A program made the position numbers and the translations under genes. From positions 1 through 18,355 of the forward strand of contig CAZEPT010000007.1 in the NCBI GenBank assembly GCA_964514225.1: a stretch of DNA of 18,355 bases. Reading direction: 5' to 3'. Source of the stretch: CAZEPT01 sp964514225. GTDB lineage: Bacteria > Patescibacteriota > Minisyncoccia > Phycocordibacterales > UBA9973. Every line of letters starts with the position of its first letter. Positions within the stretch are counted from its first letter, which is position 1. The notes under the pieces were generated by a model that saw only the letters and a list, made by a program, of their open reading frames with translations, had not been told where the DNA came from and searched no databases. Positions 1-7,524 of this stretch are shown piece by piece.

Positions 1-980
1 GATACATACTTGAATAAAATGTAACAAAATAATTAATCATTTCTTCTGCGATGTTTTCCCCTAAGCCAAGTTTCTTTATATAAAAAACAGCACGGCGAAT
101 GAGGCGACGAAGTACATACCCCTGGCTTTTATTTGCTGGGATCACACCATCGGCGATAAGCATAACTGAGGCGCGCACATGAACTACGACAATACGAGCT
201 GAAAGAGGATGCATGAGTTGCGCATTCTGTCGTATTAAATCCATGACGGGTTTCAACATTTCTGTCTCTTATCCAGTATCCTTACCCTGCATCACTGCAG
301 ATATTCGNNNNNNNNNNAACTTTGCCCTCCTTCTTTTCATATTCCATAAAGACGTCATTCCAGATCTCGATAATAGTCTCATCTTTGGTTGCATTCAAAA
401 ATCCTTCCTTATTTAAATCTCCAATACCAGCTTCGGTCATGTCATAGAACATCTCAGAACACGGACCACATGGGCCATTGTCTCCAGGGCTCCACCAGTT
501 ATCATCAGCAGGTAATGCATAAATACGATGTTCGGGAATACCCAAACTCATCCAAATAGCTTTAGACTCATCGTCATACGATGCATTCTCATCGCCTTCA
601 AAAATAGTGACATAGAGACGGTTTGGGTCGAGCCCGAGCCCTTCTTCTTTTAAAGTTAAGAATTCATAGCTCCAGTTGATTGCTTCTTCTTTAAAATAAT
701 CACCCAAAGACCAGTTGCCGAGCATCTCAAAAAATGAAAAGTGGCGATTGTCACCAATATCTTCGAGATCTCCAGTACGAACACATTTCTGACAACTTGC
801 GAGTCGTGTTCCCTCTGGGTGTTTTTCGCCCATCAAATAAGGCACAAGTGGTTGCATGCCGGCCGTATTAAAAAGAACTGATGGATCGTTCAGAGGCACA
901 AGAGGCGCAGACGGCAAGATAGCGTGTCCTCGCTTTTCAAAAAAATCTAAAAATCGTTTTCGTATTTCACTCGATTGCAT
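1..980 (-). CDS. alaS: Alanyl-tRNA synthetase, N-terminal part (runs off the left edge)
   Basis: Charges tRNA-Ala with alanine in the cytoplasm. The class II catalytic domain is clear: FNTAGMQ, SCQKCVRTGDLEDIG, HFSFFEMLGNWSLGDYF and GPCGPCSE follow in family order. Left of the N run the frame resumes as RISAVMQGKD, then ETEMLKPVMDLI and IADGVIPANKSQGYVLRRLIRRA, which is the next conserved block. The stretch expected in between (the family's VDTGMGLE-type segment) needs roughly 45-50 bases, so the 10 N are a placeholder. An in-frame TAA at 269-271 stands where the family usually has tyrosine before ETE. One base change explains it, and it is 36 bases from a contig end, so I read it as an assembly error. 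I chose the ATG at 980 over the one at 998 because homology starts there and a TATAGT box sits 7 bases upstream. The editing and C-terminal domains lie outside the window. Confidence 0.93.
308..317. other. Assembly gap (10 N) inside alaS
   Basis: Ten N join two contigs within alaS. Both flanks are alaS in the same orientation, so the join is correct in order, but the missing conserved segment is longer than 10 bases. Confidence 0.97.
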
Positions 981-986
981 AAGGTC

Positions 987-995
987 ACTATAGCA
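987..995 (-). promoter_or_regulatory. Extended -10 promoter of alaS
   Basis: On the minus strand this reads TGCTATAGT, a TGN-extended -10 element. The TATAGT box ends at 987 and six bases separate it from the ATG at 980, so transcription should begin at the start codon. No -35 box is evident. Confidence 0.65.
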
Positions 996-1012
996 CAAAA
1001 TAAGCCCTGAGT

Positions 1013-1480
1013 TTATTTAGCCTCTTCTTTAAATCCGACAACTTTTTTGAGTCGTTGTTCCATGAACCAGAGTACAATAAATACAAACAAAACGAGGATA
1101 GTCGCTACTATAGCCAGAGGATAGAGTCCGAATCCACAAGCGATACCAATACCGGCTGAGATCCACAAACTTGCCGCAGATGTGATACCTAAAAGGTGCT
1201 GATGTTGCCAAACCATAAGGCCAGATCCGATGAATCCAACTCCAGTAATGATTGCCGCGGGAATGTAAGCACCATTAAACGATACTCCTGGGTAGAGTGT
1301 GCCGATCATGGTGGAGATAACAACGAAGAGTGCTGCCCCCATAGAGACAAGTGTGTATGTTCGCATGCCGGCTGTTTTGTGCGCAATCACGCGCTCAGTT
1401 CCGATCAAGAGTCCGAGTAACATTGCAACAATAAGTCGAATATACAGATCAATCCACTGTGGGGATAAAAAGTTTTCCAT
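1013..1480 (-). CDS. MgtC/SapB family inner-membrane protein
   Basis: A 155-residue membrane protein of the MgtC/SapB family, whose members are linked to magnesium limitation and membrane potential in other bacteria; the role here is unknown. Family marks are visible: RLIVAMLLGLLIGTERV with KTAGMRTYTLVSMGAALF near the N-terminus, ITGVGFIGSGLM in the middle and GITSAASLWISAGIGIACG after it. About four hydrophobic segments span residues 10-30, 40-62, 72-95 and 105-140. It has only the membrane core and lacks the cytoplasmic ACT-like tail of Salmonella MgtC. It lies 32 bases upstream of alaS, which has its own promoter. The ATG at 1480 is supported by the TATACT box 7 bases ahead. Confidence 0.85.
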   Translation of the reverse strand: MENFLSPQWIDLYIRLIVAMLLGLLIGTERVIAHKTAGMRTYTLVSMGAALFVVISTMIGTLYPGVSFNGAYIPAAIITGVGFIGSGLMVWQHQHLLGITSAASLWISAGIGIACGFGLYPLAIVATILVLFVFIVLWFMEQRLKKVVGFKEEAK

Positions 1481-1486
1481 GGATTG

Positions 1487-1492
1487 AGTATA
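1487..1492 (-). promoter_or_regulatory. -10 box of the MgtC-family gene
   Basis: TATACT on the minus strand, six bases from the ATG at 1480. It lacks the TG extension (CGG precedes it). Spacing matches the leaderless pattern of five other genes here. Confidence 0.55.
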
Positions 1493-1512
1493 CCGTAAGG
1501 ATTATTTTGTGT

Positions 1513-1547
1513 AAATAAAAAAGGTAATCATTGATTAGATGATTACC
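1513..1547 (-). terminator. Intrinsic terminator downstream of the 87-residue gene
   Basis: A perfect 9-bp stem (GGTAATCAT with ATGATTACC, 7-base loop, 1523-1547) is followed on the minus strand by TTTTTT and further T-rich sequence. It separates the small gene at 1571-1834 from the MgtC-family promoter. Confidence 0.8.
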
Positions 1548-1570
1548 CATAACTTAAAGAAAAGTTGATT

Positions 1571-1834
1571 TCAAGCTGATGATTGAACAGAGATACAATG
1601 CTCGGCTTTAAACGAAATAAGTTTTTTTGTAATTCCTTTTTTTAAAAAATTTGCGACGTCTTTATTTCTCTTTCTAATTTGCTTCAAAACTTCTTTTGTT
1701 TCGAAAGAGATTAATCCATTTCTACTCTCCACAACAGGAGCAGTGATGGACCCAAAATAGCTTGAAATAAAGTTTCTGTTAGGAATAACGTACTCGGCAG
1801 GAGTTGCTCCCGGGATTGTAGTGTAGTGAGGCAT
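1571..1834 (-). CDS. Hypothetical protein, 87 residues
   Basis: Not recognised. The product is a small basic protein starting MPHYTTIPGATPAEYVI, with a lysine/arginine-rich middle (KEVLKQIRKRNKDVANFLKKGITKK, residues about 47-72) that is probably helical. I see no signal peptide, membrane segment or metal-binding motif. It could be a nucleic-acid-binding or ribosome-associated protein, but nothing proves that. Reality as a gene is supported by its own promoter-like TGGTATATT about 20 bases upstream and a good terminator downstream, and by no competing frame. It lies 40 bases after mnmA on the same strand, and no terminator is visible between them, so read-through from mnmA is possible. Confidence 0.6.
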   Translation of the reverse strand: MPHYTTIPGATPAEYVIPNRNFISSYFGSITAPVVESRNGLISFETKEVLKQIRKRNKDVANFLKKGITKKLISFKAEHCISVQSSA

Positions 1835-1853
1835 ATGTTTTTAATTTTTTATG

Positions 1854-1862
1854 AATATACCA
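1854..1862 (-). promoter_or_regulatory. Extended -10 element ahead of the 87-residue gene
   Basis: TGGTATATT on the minus strand; the predicted transcription start near 1847 leaves a leader of about 13 bases before the ATG at 1834. No -35 is clear. Confidence 0.4.
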
Positions 1863-1874
1863 CACCCATTCTTT

Positions 1875-2951
1875 TTATTCAATAACCCCACCCCCAACGC
1901 AGAAGTCACCATTGTAGATAACACAAGACTGCCCTTTCGAAACGCTCAATTGAGGAGTTTCAAATCGAACTAACAGTTCACCGTCGGCTGACTTTTTCAA
2001 GGTACACTCTTGAAGTTTTTGTCTGTAGCGAATACGAGCTTGGTAGATTTTATTAACATCTAGGTCTCCATGAAAAACAACTTGAGTGAGTCTGATTTCC
2101 CTATCCTGTTTCTCTAAACTATCAGTCACAGCCTCAAGATCATCTGCAACCGTGATCGTATTATTTTTTATATCTTTTGAGATAACATAGTACGGTTTAT
2201 CGTCTGTTGTTTTCTTGGTAATAGTAAATCCGTGGCGCTGTCCAATCGTAATAAACACGGCACCTTCGTGTGCTCCTATTACTTCCCTTTTTTGATTTAA
2301 CACAGTACCTTCTTTTTTTTCTATGTAGTGAGAGAGAAATTCTTTCATATCGATCATACCCAAAAAGCAGACCCCTTGGGAATCTTTTTTTGTCGCCGTC
2401 GGAAGATTATATTTTTCGGCAAGCGAGCGTACTTCCGACTTTTCTAAATGACCGACTGGAAAGAATGTTTTTGAAAGCTGGTCTTGTGTAAGCGTCCACA
2501 AGAAATACGTCTGGTCTTTGTTCTCGTCTTTTGACTGCTTAAGAAAATACACTCCATCTTTTTCTTCGATTTGCGCATAGTGTCCGGTCGCGACATAATC
2601 CGCTCCATGATCGAGTGCGAAGTCTAAAAATCCGCCGAACTTCACTTTCTTATTGCACATAACATCCGGATTCGGTGTCCGTCCTTTTTTGTATTCATCA
2701 ATCATATACATAGCGACTTCATCACGATAAGTCGCTTCGAGATCACATTCCAAAAATGGTACACCTAAATGTGCGCAAACCCGAATAGCGTCACGCCGTT
2801 CGTCTCGCCAAGTACATTCGATGAAGTCAGGCTGCCAGGTGCGGATAAAGACGCCGGTCACGTCATAACCAGCATCTTTGAGGAGCGCCAAAGAAACAGA
2901 CGAATCAACTCCGCCTGAGACTCCAACAAATACTTTTTTACCCTCGTTCAT
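1875..2951 (-). CDS. mnmA: tRNA-specific 2-thiouridylase MnmA
   Basis: Performs the s2 thiolation of wobble uridine 34 in tRNA Lys, Glu and Gln, using ATP and a persulfide. The PP-loop SGGVDSS lies at residues 12-18. The two catalytic cysteines are Cys99 in RTPNPDVMCNKKVKFG and Cys195 in DSQGVCFLG; ATGHYAQ and DQTYFLW are further family blocks. The C-terminal beta-barrel (from about residue 230, IGAHEGAVFITIGQRHGF) is complete, ending in GGGVIE. At 358 residues it has normal length. I prefer the ATG at 2951 to the upstream one at 3020: MNEGKKVFVGVSGG matches the family, and a TATACT box lies 7 bases before it. It is divergent from the gene at 3021 with only 69 bases between. Confidence 0.96.
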   Translation of the reverse strand: MNEGKKVFVGVSGGVDSSVSLALLKDAGYDVTGVFIRTWQPDFIECTWRDERRDAIRVCAHLGVPFLECDLEATYRDEVAMYMIDEYKKGRTPNPDVMCNKKVKFGGFLDFALDHGADYVATGHYAQIEEKDGVYFLKQSKDENKDQTYFLWTLTQDQLSKTFFPVGHLEKSEVRSLAEKYNLPTATKKDSQGVCFLGMIDMKEFLSHYIEKKEGTVLNQKREVIGAHEGAVFITIGQRHGFTITKKTTDDKPYYVISKDIKNNTITVADDLEAVTDSLEKQDREIRLTQVVFHGDLDVNKIYQARIRYRQKLQECTLKKSADGELLVRFETPQLSVSKGQSCVIYNGDFCVGGGVIE

Positions 2952-2957
2952 ATGGAC

Positions 2958-2966
2958 AGTATAGCA
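2958..2966 (-). promoter_or_regulatory. Extended -10 promoter of mnmA
   Basis: TGCTATACT on the minus strand, with six bases between the box and the ATG at 2951. This implies a leaderless mRNA and is the main reason to reject the longer reading frame. Confidence 0.65.
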
Positions 2967-2990
2967 CATGTTGCAAAAGTATGGAATATA

Positions 2991-2999
2991 TGTTATAGT
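2991..2999 (+). promoter_or_regulatory. Extended -10 promoter of the gene at 3021
   Basis: TGTTATAGT on the plus strand. The expected start near 3006 gives a leader of about 15 bases, with no Shine-Dalgarno sequence. It is back to back with the mnmA promoter. Confidence 0.5.
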
Positions 3000-3020
3000 A
3001 TAAAAAAATACACATAACAA

Positions 3021-3575
3021 ATGAATACAATTTTAAAAGGAATTTGTGGAGTAGAAATTACACCACTCAAAAATGCGCCCAAAAAATGCAATTTAAAATC
3101 TGGAAAGTTAACACATTTTGAAAAAGATGATATTACATTCCACGACATTAACATGCAGCGCATCGGAATTATCGAAACTTCCCTCTTTTGGTTTCATCAT
3201 ATTACGAGTGATTTCTCTTTTTATGATTTATATGAAACCTTGAACAAAAATGCGTCACCACTTTGGGTTACAGGTGTTGCAATTGGAACAACAGAAGCCA
3301 TGCGCATGATTACCATGCACAGAGACTGTGCAGTTAAGGAACGTTTAGGGAATATTTTTTTAACATTTAAAGATGAGATGCTTCCAACAAAATTAAAGTA
3401 CCAGGAAGAAAACCTTGTGTTTGGATCACTCATAAAAAGAGACCCTGGGGATAAAACCAACAAAGAATGGGGTATCCGTTTTTATGATATCCGTAAAAAA
3501 CATATCTACCCTTTTGTCGCAGAACATCCAAGAAGATTCATTACAGGGACTCTACCTTGTCAGTGGACTTTCTAA
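3021..3575 (+). CDS. Hypothetical protein, 184 residues
   Basis: Not recognised. It is a soluble-looking protein beginning MNTILKGICGVEITPLKN with no signal peptide or obvious membrane helix. It is rich in aromatic residues and histidine (SLFWFHHITSDFSFYDLYE, residues about 54-72) and contains WVTGVAIGTTEAMRMITMHRD near residues 82-102. Two cysteines lie near the N-terminus, but no CxxC zinc motif is seen. Codon use resembles its neighbours. It is the only plus-strand gene in the left 13 kb, transcribed away from mnmA by its own promoter, and its last 24 bases overlap the 3' end of the opposing exonuclease gene. The length, uninterrupted frame and promoter support a real gene of unknown function. 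Confidence 0.65.
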   Translation: MNTILKGICGVEITPLKNAPKKCNLKSGKLTHFEKDDITFHDINMQRIGIIETSLFWFHHITSDFSFYDLYETLNKNASPLWVTGVAIGTTEAMRMITMHRDCAVKERLGNIFLTFKDEMLPTKLKYQEENLVFGSLIKRDPGDKTNKEWGIRFYDIRKKHIYPFVAEHPRRFITGTLPCQWTF

Positions 3576-4106
3576 TAATTTTACAAACAGCTCATACGTC
3601 GCCTTAGCATCACTAAGTGCAGTATGAGCTTTTTTATTTTCAATACCGAAATGCTCACACAGTGCACGCAGTGAAAGCTGGTTCGTATCGCTCCCTTGAA
3701 TAGCTAAAAACGCCATCGAGAGCGTATCAAAGACATGGTAGTGAAGTGTGTTTTTTATATGGTTTTCCCTGAACGCCTTCTCTATAAAAGCATGATCAAA
3801 AACAGCATTGTGAGCAACCATGACTCTCCCATCAAGCCGTTTATTCAGTTTTTTAAGAGCAGACAAAAGAGTTCCGGCATCTTTCCACTCTTCCGGGGTA
3901 TATTTATTTACTTTAAGGGACGTTTTATCAGCAAGCTCAATATTTTGTGGTTTTATTTTTATATCAAACTCCTCTTCGACTTTAAAGGTTTTCTTTTTTG
4001 GATCAAAGCAGAAAAGCACACAGCCGATCTCAATGATCTCATGCTGTGTAAAATCGAGCCCAGTCGTCTCAATATCGAGTGCGACAAATTTCGTATGTTT
4101 GTTCAT
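3552..4106 (-). CDS. DnaQ-like 3'-5' exonuclease (DEDDh; Pol III epsilon type)
   Basis: A single-domain exonuclease of the RNase T/DnaQ superfamily, acting on single-stranded DNA or RNA 3' ends. The DEDDh residues are all present: Asp11 and Glu13 (ALDIETTGL), Asp104 (AHNAVFDHAF), and His161 with Asp166 (KAHTALSDAKAT). At 184 residues it consists of the exonuclease fold without a recognisable polymerase-binding tail, so it may proofread for Pol III or act in repair or RNA trimming. It is the last gene of an operon: its ATG at 4106 is one base from the mltG stop, implying coupled translation. Its 3' end overlaps the convergent gene at 3021-3575 by 24 bases. I leave the symbol empty because dnaQ and other DEDDh paralogues cannot be told apart here. 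Confidence 0.88.
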   Translation of the reverse strand: MNKHTKFVALDIETTGLDFTQHEIIEIGCVLFCFDPKKKTFKVEEEFDIKIKPQNIELADKTSLKVNKYTPEEWKDAGTLLSALKKLNKRLDGRVMVAHNAVFDHAFIEKAFRENHIKNTLHYHVFDTLSMAFLAIQGSDTNQLSLRALCEHFGIENKKAHTALSDAKATYELFVKLLESPLTR

Positions 4107-4107
4107 A

Positions 4108-5034
4108 TTAGTTTAAGTAGAGCGCTTTATTTTTCTTATGCTCTTCAAAGTTTTTCCCGTAATGAACAAGTCCGTCACTATCATGTAAATAAAATAAGTA
4201 GGGAGATGTCGTTGGATTGAGGGCTGCTTCTATGGTTTCAATTCCAGGATTGTTAATCGGGCCGATCGGTAATCCAGTTCTCGTATAGGTATTGTACGGG
4301 CTATCTTTTTGCAAGTCAGCGATAGAAAGTTCACTACTTCCCTTTCCGAGCGTGTACAAAAATGTCGCATCAACTTGAAGTGGCATTCCTAAAGATAAGC
4401 GCTTGGTAAGTATTCCTGAAATAACATGACGTTCTTCTTTTGTTCGTCCTTCTTTCTCTAAAATAGAAGCCATAATAATCGTATCTTTTTTCTCTTGTTC
4501 GGTTTTCCCCTCAAAAAGTATTTGAGTTTTTTGATCAAACGTAGCTTTGAGCTTAGTAATAATATCAGCTTCAGTACTATTCACTGAGAAAAAATAGGTG
4601 TCTGGAAAGAAATATCCTTCTGGGGAGTTTTTTACTTCAACAAAAGTTATATTTGGAAAGGCATATGACAAACGTGCTGCAATATCCAGATTAGTACTTC
4701 CTTCAGGAATGACAACCTTGATTCCTTTTGCCTGACGTGAGTCCGTACCAATCTTTCGCACTACATTAAACACATTCTCTGCCTGTTCGAACACATACAT
4801 ATTTGGCTTAAGGGTTCGATCATATCCTTGAAGAACGAGAAGTATTTTAAACACTTCGCTGCTTTTGATAACTTTTGCATCATGAATTTTTTGAACAAAC
4901 TGACCGACAGACTCACCTGGTGCGTATGATACTTCGATCGGATATATCGTATCTTGTGGAGCACGAATATATGTTTGAAAACAGTACAGCACAAAAATAT
5001 CAAAAACAACAAAGAGAACAAGAAATTTTTTCAT
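4108..5034 (-). CDS. mltG: Endolytic murein transglycosylase MltG (YceG-like)
   Basis: Cleaves nascent peptidoglycan strands at the outer face of the cytoplasmic membrane and sets glycan chain length. A single membrane anchor spans residues 3-20 (FLVLFVVFDIFVLYCF). A LysM-like region follows (APGESVGQFVQKIHDAKVI). The catalytic domain has EGYFFPDTYFF (139-149), ASILEKEG with the expected catalytic Glu193, GMPLQVDATFLYTLG and the closing block SPYNTYTRTGLPIGPINNPG with ALNPT. At 308 residues it is slightly shorter than E. coli MltG (340). It sits between the large membrane protein and the exonuclease, with one base on each side, so all three are probably one transcript. It shows that this cell builds peptidoglycan. 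Confidence 0.94.
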   Translation of the reverse strand: MKKFLVLFVVFDIFVLYCFQTYIRAPQDTIYPIEVSYAPGESVGQFVQKIHDAKVIKSSEVFKILLVLQGYDRTLKPNMYVFEQAENVFNVVRKIGTDSRQAKGIKVVIPEGSTNLDIAARLSYAFPNITFVEVKNSPEGYFFPDTYFFSVNSTEADIITKLKATFDQKTQILFEGKTEQEKKDTIIMASILEKEGRTKEERHVISGILTKRLSLGMPLQVDATFLYTLGKGSSELSIADLQKDSPYNTYTRTGLPIGPINNPGIETIEAALNPTTSPYLFYLHDSDGLVHYGKNFEEHKKNKALYLN

Positions 5035-5035
5035 A

Positions 5036-6337
5036 TTACATTGGGAGATTAGCTGGGGGTTTGGATGTTTTTGATTCTACTCGCTGGTAGGATGGAGTTT
5101 CAGAGACCATTCCTGGGAAGTGATAAATCGTCGCCAGTTCTTCTGTGGAAAGAACACTATATTGAGGTGCATTCGCTTTAAAGAAATAAGAGAGTAGTCC
5201 TGAACTTTCTTTTGCACGTAACAAAGGAGGAAAGAAGAGTGTGCGGAGTTTGTAATACGTCAGCATATAATGCTTGAGCCTTTCTGTACGCTTTCCAAAT
5301 GGATCACCCCATGCTGATCCAACTTGTGTCCCATTAAAACGCTCAAAGTAATTTGAGGCAGGATTTGCATACTGTCTAAAGATAAGACGCGCTGCACGCC
5401 TCGTATTATTGAATGTGTCTTGAGAGACTTTTGTTTTATCTGCGAGAACAATCAACCGAATCCCTGTATCAAAAACAAGTTGTGCCTGTTTTGCAAAGGC
5501 TGCGTCAAATTCTTCTTTCAGTGCTGCTGGTGTCTTTTCTTCCTTCGCAAGCGGAAGTGGGCCTTCAGAGGATTGGTATCTCGTATACGGCATCATAAGC
5601 TCGGTCATGTAGTTGTTACTTTCAGTATAGAAATCATGGTGCCCAAAAAGTGTTCCATGAGTATGATAAGTTTTTTTACTCTGGCGGATGATTATTTGAA
5701 GCCAGAGTTGTTCACCTCGATCAAGTGATCCAAGAAACTCCAAGACACCAGACATCGGGTCAGTCTTGAGTTCTTCTTTATCAGACGCCTTATCAAGTCC
5801 AAAATCTTTATATGTTTTAATCGGCCACGCATCATGTTTCTCTAGTTTGAATTCGCACCCCCACAAGTGCCATGAGCCGTCGGTCGTATACTTCGGAATC
5901 ACTTCAGTATAGTCTGGGACTTCAAACACTCTGACTTGCGGAAACTGAGCATAAAGCTGAGTTTCAACAAGTTTTTTGATGCGCGATGGAACGCGAATGA
6001 AGAAGTGGACTTGTCCATCAATAGATACAAGCTCAAGTGAATACCAAAAAGCAACTGCACCTTGCCAGTATGTCTCCCACCCATCTTTGTTACTCATATG
6101 ATAGAGTGCGTTCGTGAGAAATAATTCCATCGCAAGCGGAGTCTTGGTCATAATTCGAGGAAGTTGAATCTCTAGAACTACCCATTCAATCCCTCCAATA
6201 AATTCTTCAGATCTATAGTGGTGCCACAAGAAGAAGCAAAATTTTCCTAGAATAAATGGAAACCAAAAAATAGCAGTCTTCCACAGAAGAAGAAGAATCC
6301 ACCAGCCTATCGTTAATAATACTTCAAAGATAATCAT
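5036..6337 (-). CDS. Large membrane-anchored protein of a CPR-associated family
   Basis: A 433-residue protein with a strongly hydrophobic N-terminus: two adjacent membrane helices at about residues 2-20 and 22-41 (MIIFEVLLTIGWWILLLLWK, then FWFPFILGKFCFFLWHH). The remainder is probably cytoplasmic. It contains VVLEIQLPRIMTKTPLAMELFL, then GSWHLWGCEFKLEKHDAWPIKTY, a WLQIIIRQ strand and the closing ATIYHFPGMV...KPPANLP. From memory this pattern matches CPR proteins carrying a DUF8128-like domain, usually next to VirB4/VirD4/HerA-type ATPases of putative type IV secretion or pilus systems; the family name is uncertain. No Walker A motif is present, so it is not itself an ATPase. Here it heads an operon with mltG instead. 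The ATG at 6337 lies nine bases after TATAAT. Confidence 0.72.
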   Translation of the reverse strand: MIIFEVLLTIGWWILLLLWKTAIFWFPFILGKFCFFLWHHYRSEEFIGGIEWVVLEIQLPRIMTKTPLAMELFLTNALYHMSNKDGWETYWQGAVAFWYSLELVSIDGQVHFFIRVPSRIKKLVETQLYAQFPQVRVFEVPDYTEVIPKYTTDGSWHLWGCEFKLEKHDAWPIKTYKDFGLDKASDKEELKTDPMSGVLEFLGSLDRGEQLWLQIIIRQSKKTYHTHGTLFGHHDFYTESNNYMTELMMPYTRYQSSEGPLPLAKEEKTPAALKEEFDAAFAKQAQLVFDTGIRLIVLADKTKVSQDTFNNTRRAARLIFRQYANPASNYFERFNGTQVGSAWGDPFGKRTERLKHYMLTYYKLRTLFFPPLLRAKESSGLLSYFFKANAPQYSVLSTEELATIYHFPGMVSETPSYQRVESKTSKPPANLPM

Positions 6338-6345
6338 GCATAATA

Positions 6346-6351
6346 ATTATA
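6346..6351 (-). promoter_or_regulatory. -10 box of the membrane protein-mltG-exonuclease operon
   Basis: Perfect TATAAT on the minus strand, eight bases before the ATG at 6337. The expected leader is zero to two bases. Confidence 0.5.
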
Positions 6352-6396
6352 AATGATAAATGACAAATGACAAAGGAAAAAACATATACACAAAAC

Positions 6397-6425
6397 AAAA
6401 AGCGACACATGGTGTGTCGCTTTTT
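6397..6425 (-). terminator. Intrinsic terminator after the sigma4-HARE gene
   Basis: An 8-bp perfect stem (GCGACACA with TGTGTCGC, 3-base loop, 6402-6420) is flanked by five A and five T, giving 13 pairs overall. It is symmetric, so it could work on either strand. Only the minus-strand gene ending at 6444 needs it. Confidence 0.85.
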
Positions 6426-6443
6426 ATATAAGGAGTGTGTGAT

Positions 6444-7478
6444 TTATGCTGGAAGATATAATCCGGTCTTATTCTTTTTAAAATATTTGGGATTTTGGAG
6501 ATTCACGAGAATAGTATTTTTTTTGAGATACCGTTCCTTCATTACTCGGTCAACAACATCTTCTTTTGAGAGTGGTCCTTCCTTCTTAAGGATCTCTTTG
6601 ATGACATCACGAACGATTCCTGGCTTGTATCCCCATTCTTTAAGAGCGTAGATACCACGTCCAACAAGAATAAATCTATCGTCTTTAATAAGTTCATTAT
6701 GAGTTGTTGCAACGTGAGTTTTCTTATTGAAAACTTCAGAGATTGATTTCGCAACTTCCTTAAAGTGCATTGGTGATCCATGCTTTCGCATAACGAGATA
6801 CGCATAATCACGAATACCTCGTGTTCGAACATTTGAACTATCAATCTTTCCCCATTCACCGAGTGGATTTCTACTGATCTTCTTACTCATTGAAAGCCAT
6901 CTTCGTGCGAGTTCTTCGTTCTTGTATTCTTCAGAAACATCTTTCAAGTGATCAAGGAATCGAGAAATAACTTCATTCTCTGAAACAAGTTCTTCATCAG
7001 AGAGTCCTTTGTATAAATTTTCAAGCGACGAATGGATGATATCAGAAAGCTTTTGATCGATCGTCCATCGTGAGCGGAAGAGTTCATCTTCTTTGTGTTT
7101 GACAAATGAATCTCCGAGAACGAGATGCAGGTGGATGTGATTCTGAGTTTCTTTATCTTTCGCGAGTTCTTTCAGGAGATCTTCTTCAACAATCATTGAT
7201 CCCATTTCTTTGATAACTTTTTTTAATTCAGTAAATGTAGCCTCTTCACTTTTGTATTCTTGGGATTTTCGAACGATGCCGAGTGCAGTATTTTCAATTT
7301 GTCGAACACGCTCTCGAGTAATTCCGTATTTCTGTCCAATCTCTTCGAGTGTTTTTCGTTCAATATCAGACCCAAGTCCGTATCGGTTCACGATGACATC
7401 AAAGGCTCGATCTTGAAGTGGAGAAAGAATTTTCTTAGTAATAGTTTTTGGTTTATATGATAGTTTAGGCATTTTCAT
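6444..7478 (-). CDS. Sigma-70 region 4 plus HARE-HTH transcription regulator
   Basis: A 344-residue DNA-binding protein. Residues about 17-72 match sigma-70 region 4: LSPLQDRAFDVIVNRYGLG, TLEEIGQKYGITRERVRQIE and NTALGIVRKSQ, which is the helix-turn-helix that reads the -35 element. The middle (75-215) is charged and helical. A HARE-HTH domain follows at about 223-297 (RDYAYLVMRKHGSPMHFKEV...DRFILVGRGIYALKEWGY), the fold also found in the Firmicutes RNA polymerase delta subunit. A third winged-helix-like part at 298-344 ends in KTGLYLPA. Regions 2 and 3 of a true sigma factor are missing, so it cannot melt a -10 element by itself. It is probably an accessory RNA polymerase factor or repressor. 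It is a single-gene unit with its own terminator. Confidence 0.82.
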   Translation of the reverse strand: MKMPKLSYKPKTITKKILSPLQDRAFDVIVNRYGLGSDIERKTLEEIGQKYGITRERVRQIENTALGIVRKSQEYKSEEATFTELKKVIKEMGSMIVEEDLLKELAKDKETQNHIHLHLVLGDSFVKHKEDELFRSRWTIDQKLSDIIHSSLENLYKGLSDEELVSENEVISRFLDHLKDVSEEYKNEELARRWLSMSKKISRNPLGEWGKIDSSNVRTRGIRDYAYLVMRKHGSPMHFKEVAKSISEVFNKKTHVATTHNELIKDDRFILVGRGIYALKEWGYKPGIVRDVIKEILKKEGPLSKEDVVDRVMKERYLKKNTILVNLQNPKYFKKNKTGLYLPA

Positions 7479-7524
7479 TTAATAAATTATTTGATAACTA
7501 TTTTGATAGTACCATAAAGAACAA

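Noticed and set aside
262..272. Tagmentation adapter remnant (11 bases identical to the Tn5 mosaic end)
   Set aside because: The match stops after 11 of 19 bases, and codons on both sides, including part of the match (ETE), are credible AlaS; a single-base error is the simpler reading. The possibility is noted in the findings.
2952..3020. Upstream extension of mnmA to an ATG at 3020
   Set aside because: The extra 23 residues do not fit the family, and the -10 box for the real start lies inside this stretch.
3735..4220. 161-codon open frame on the plus strand
   Set aside because: It lies opposite the DnaQ-like gene and the mltG end, both of which have full motif support; its product is low-complexity and matches nothing I know.
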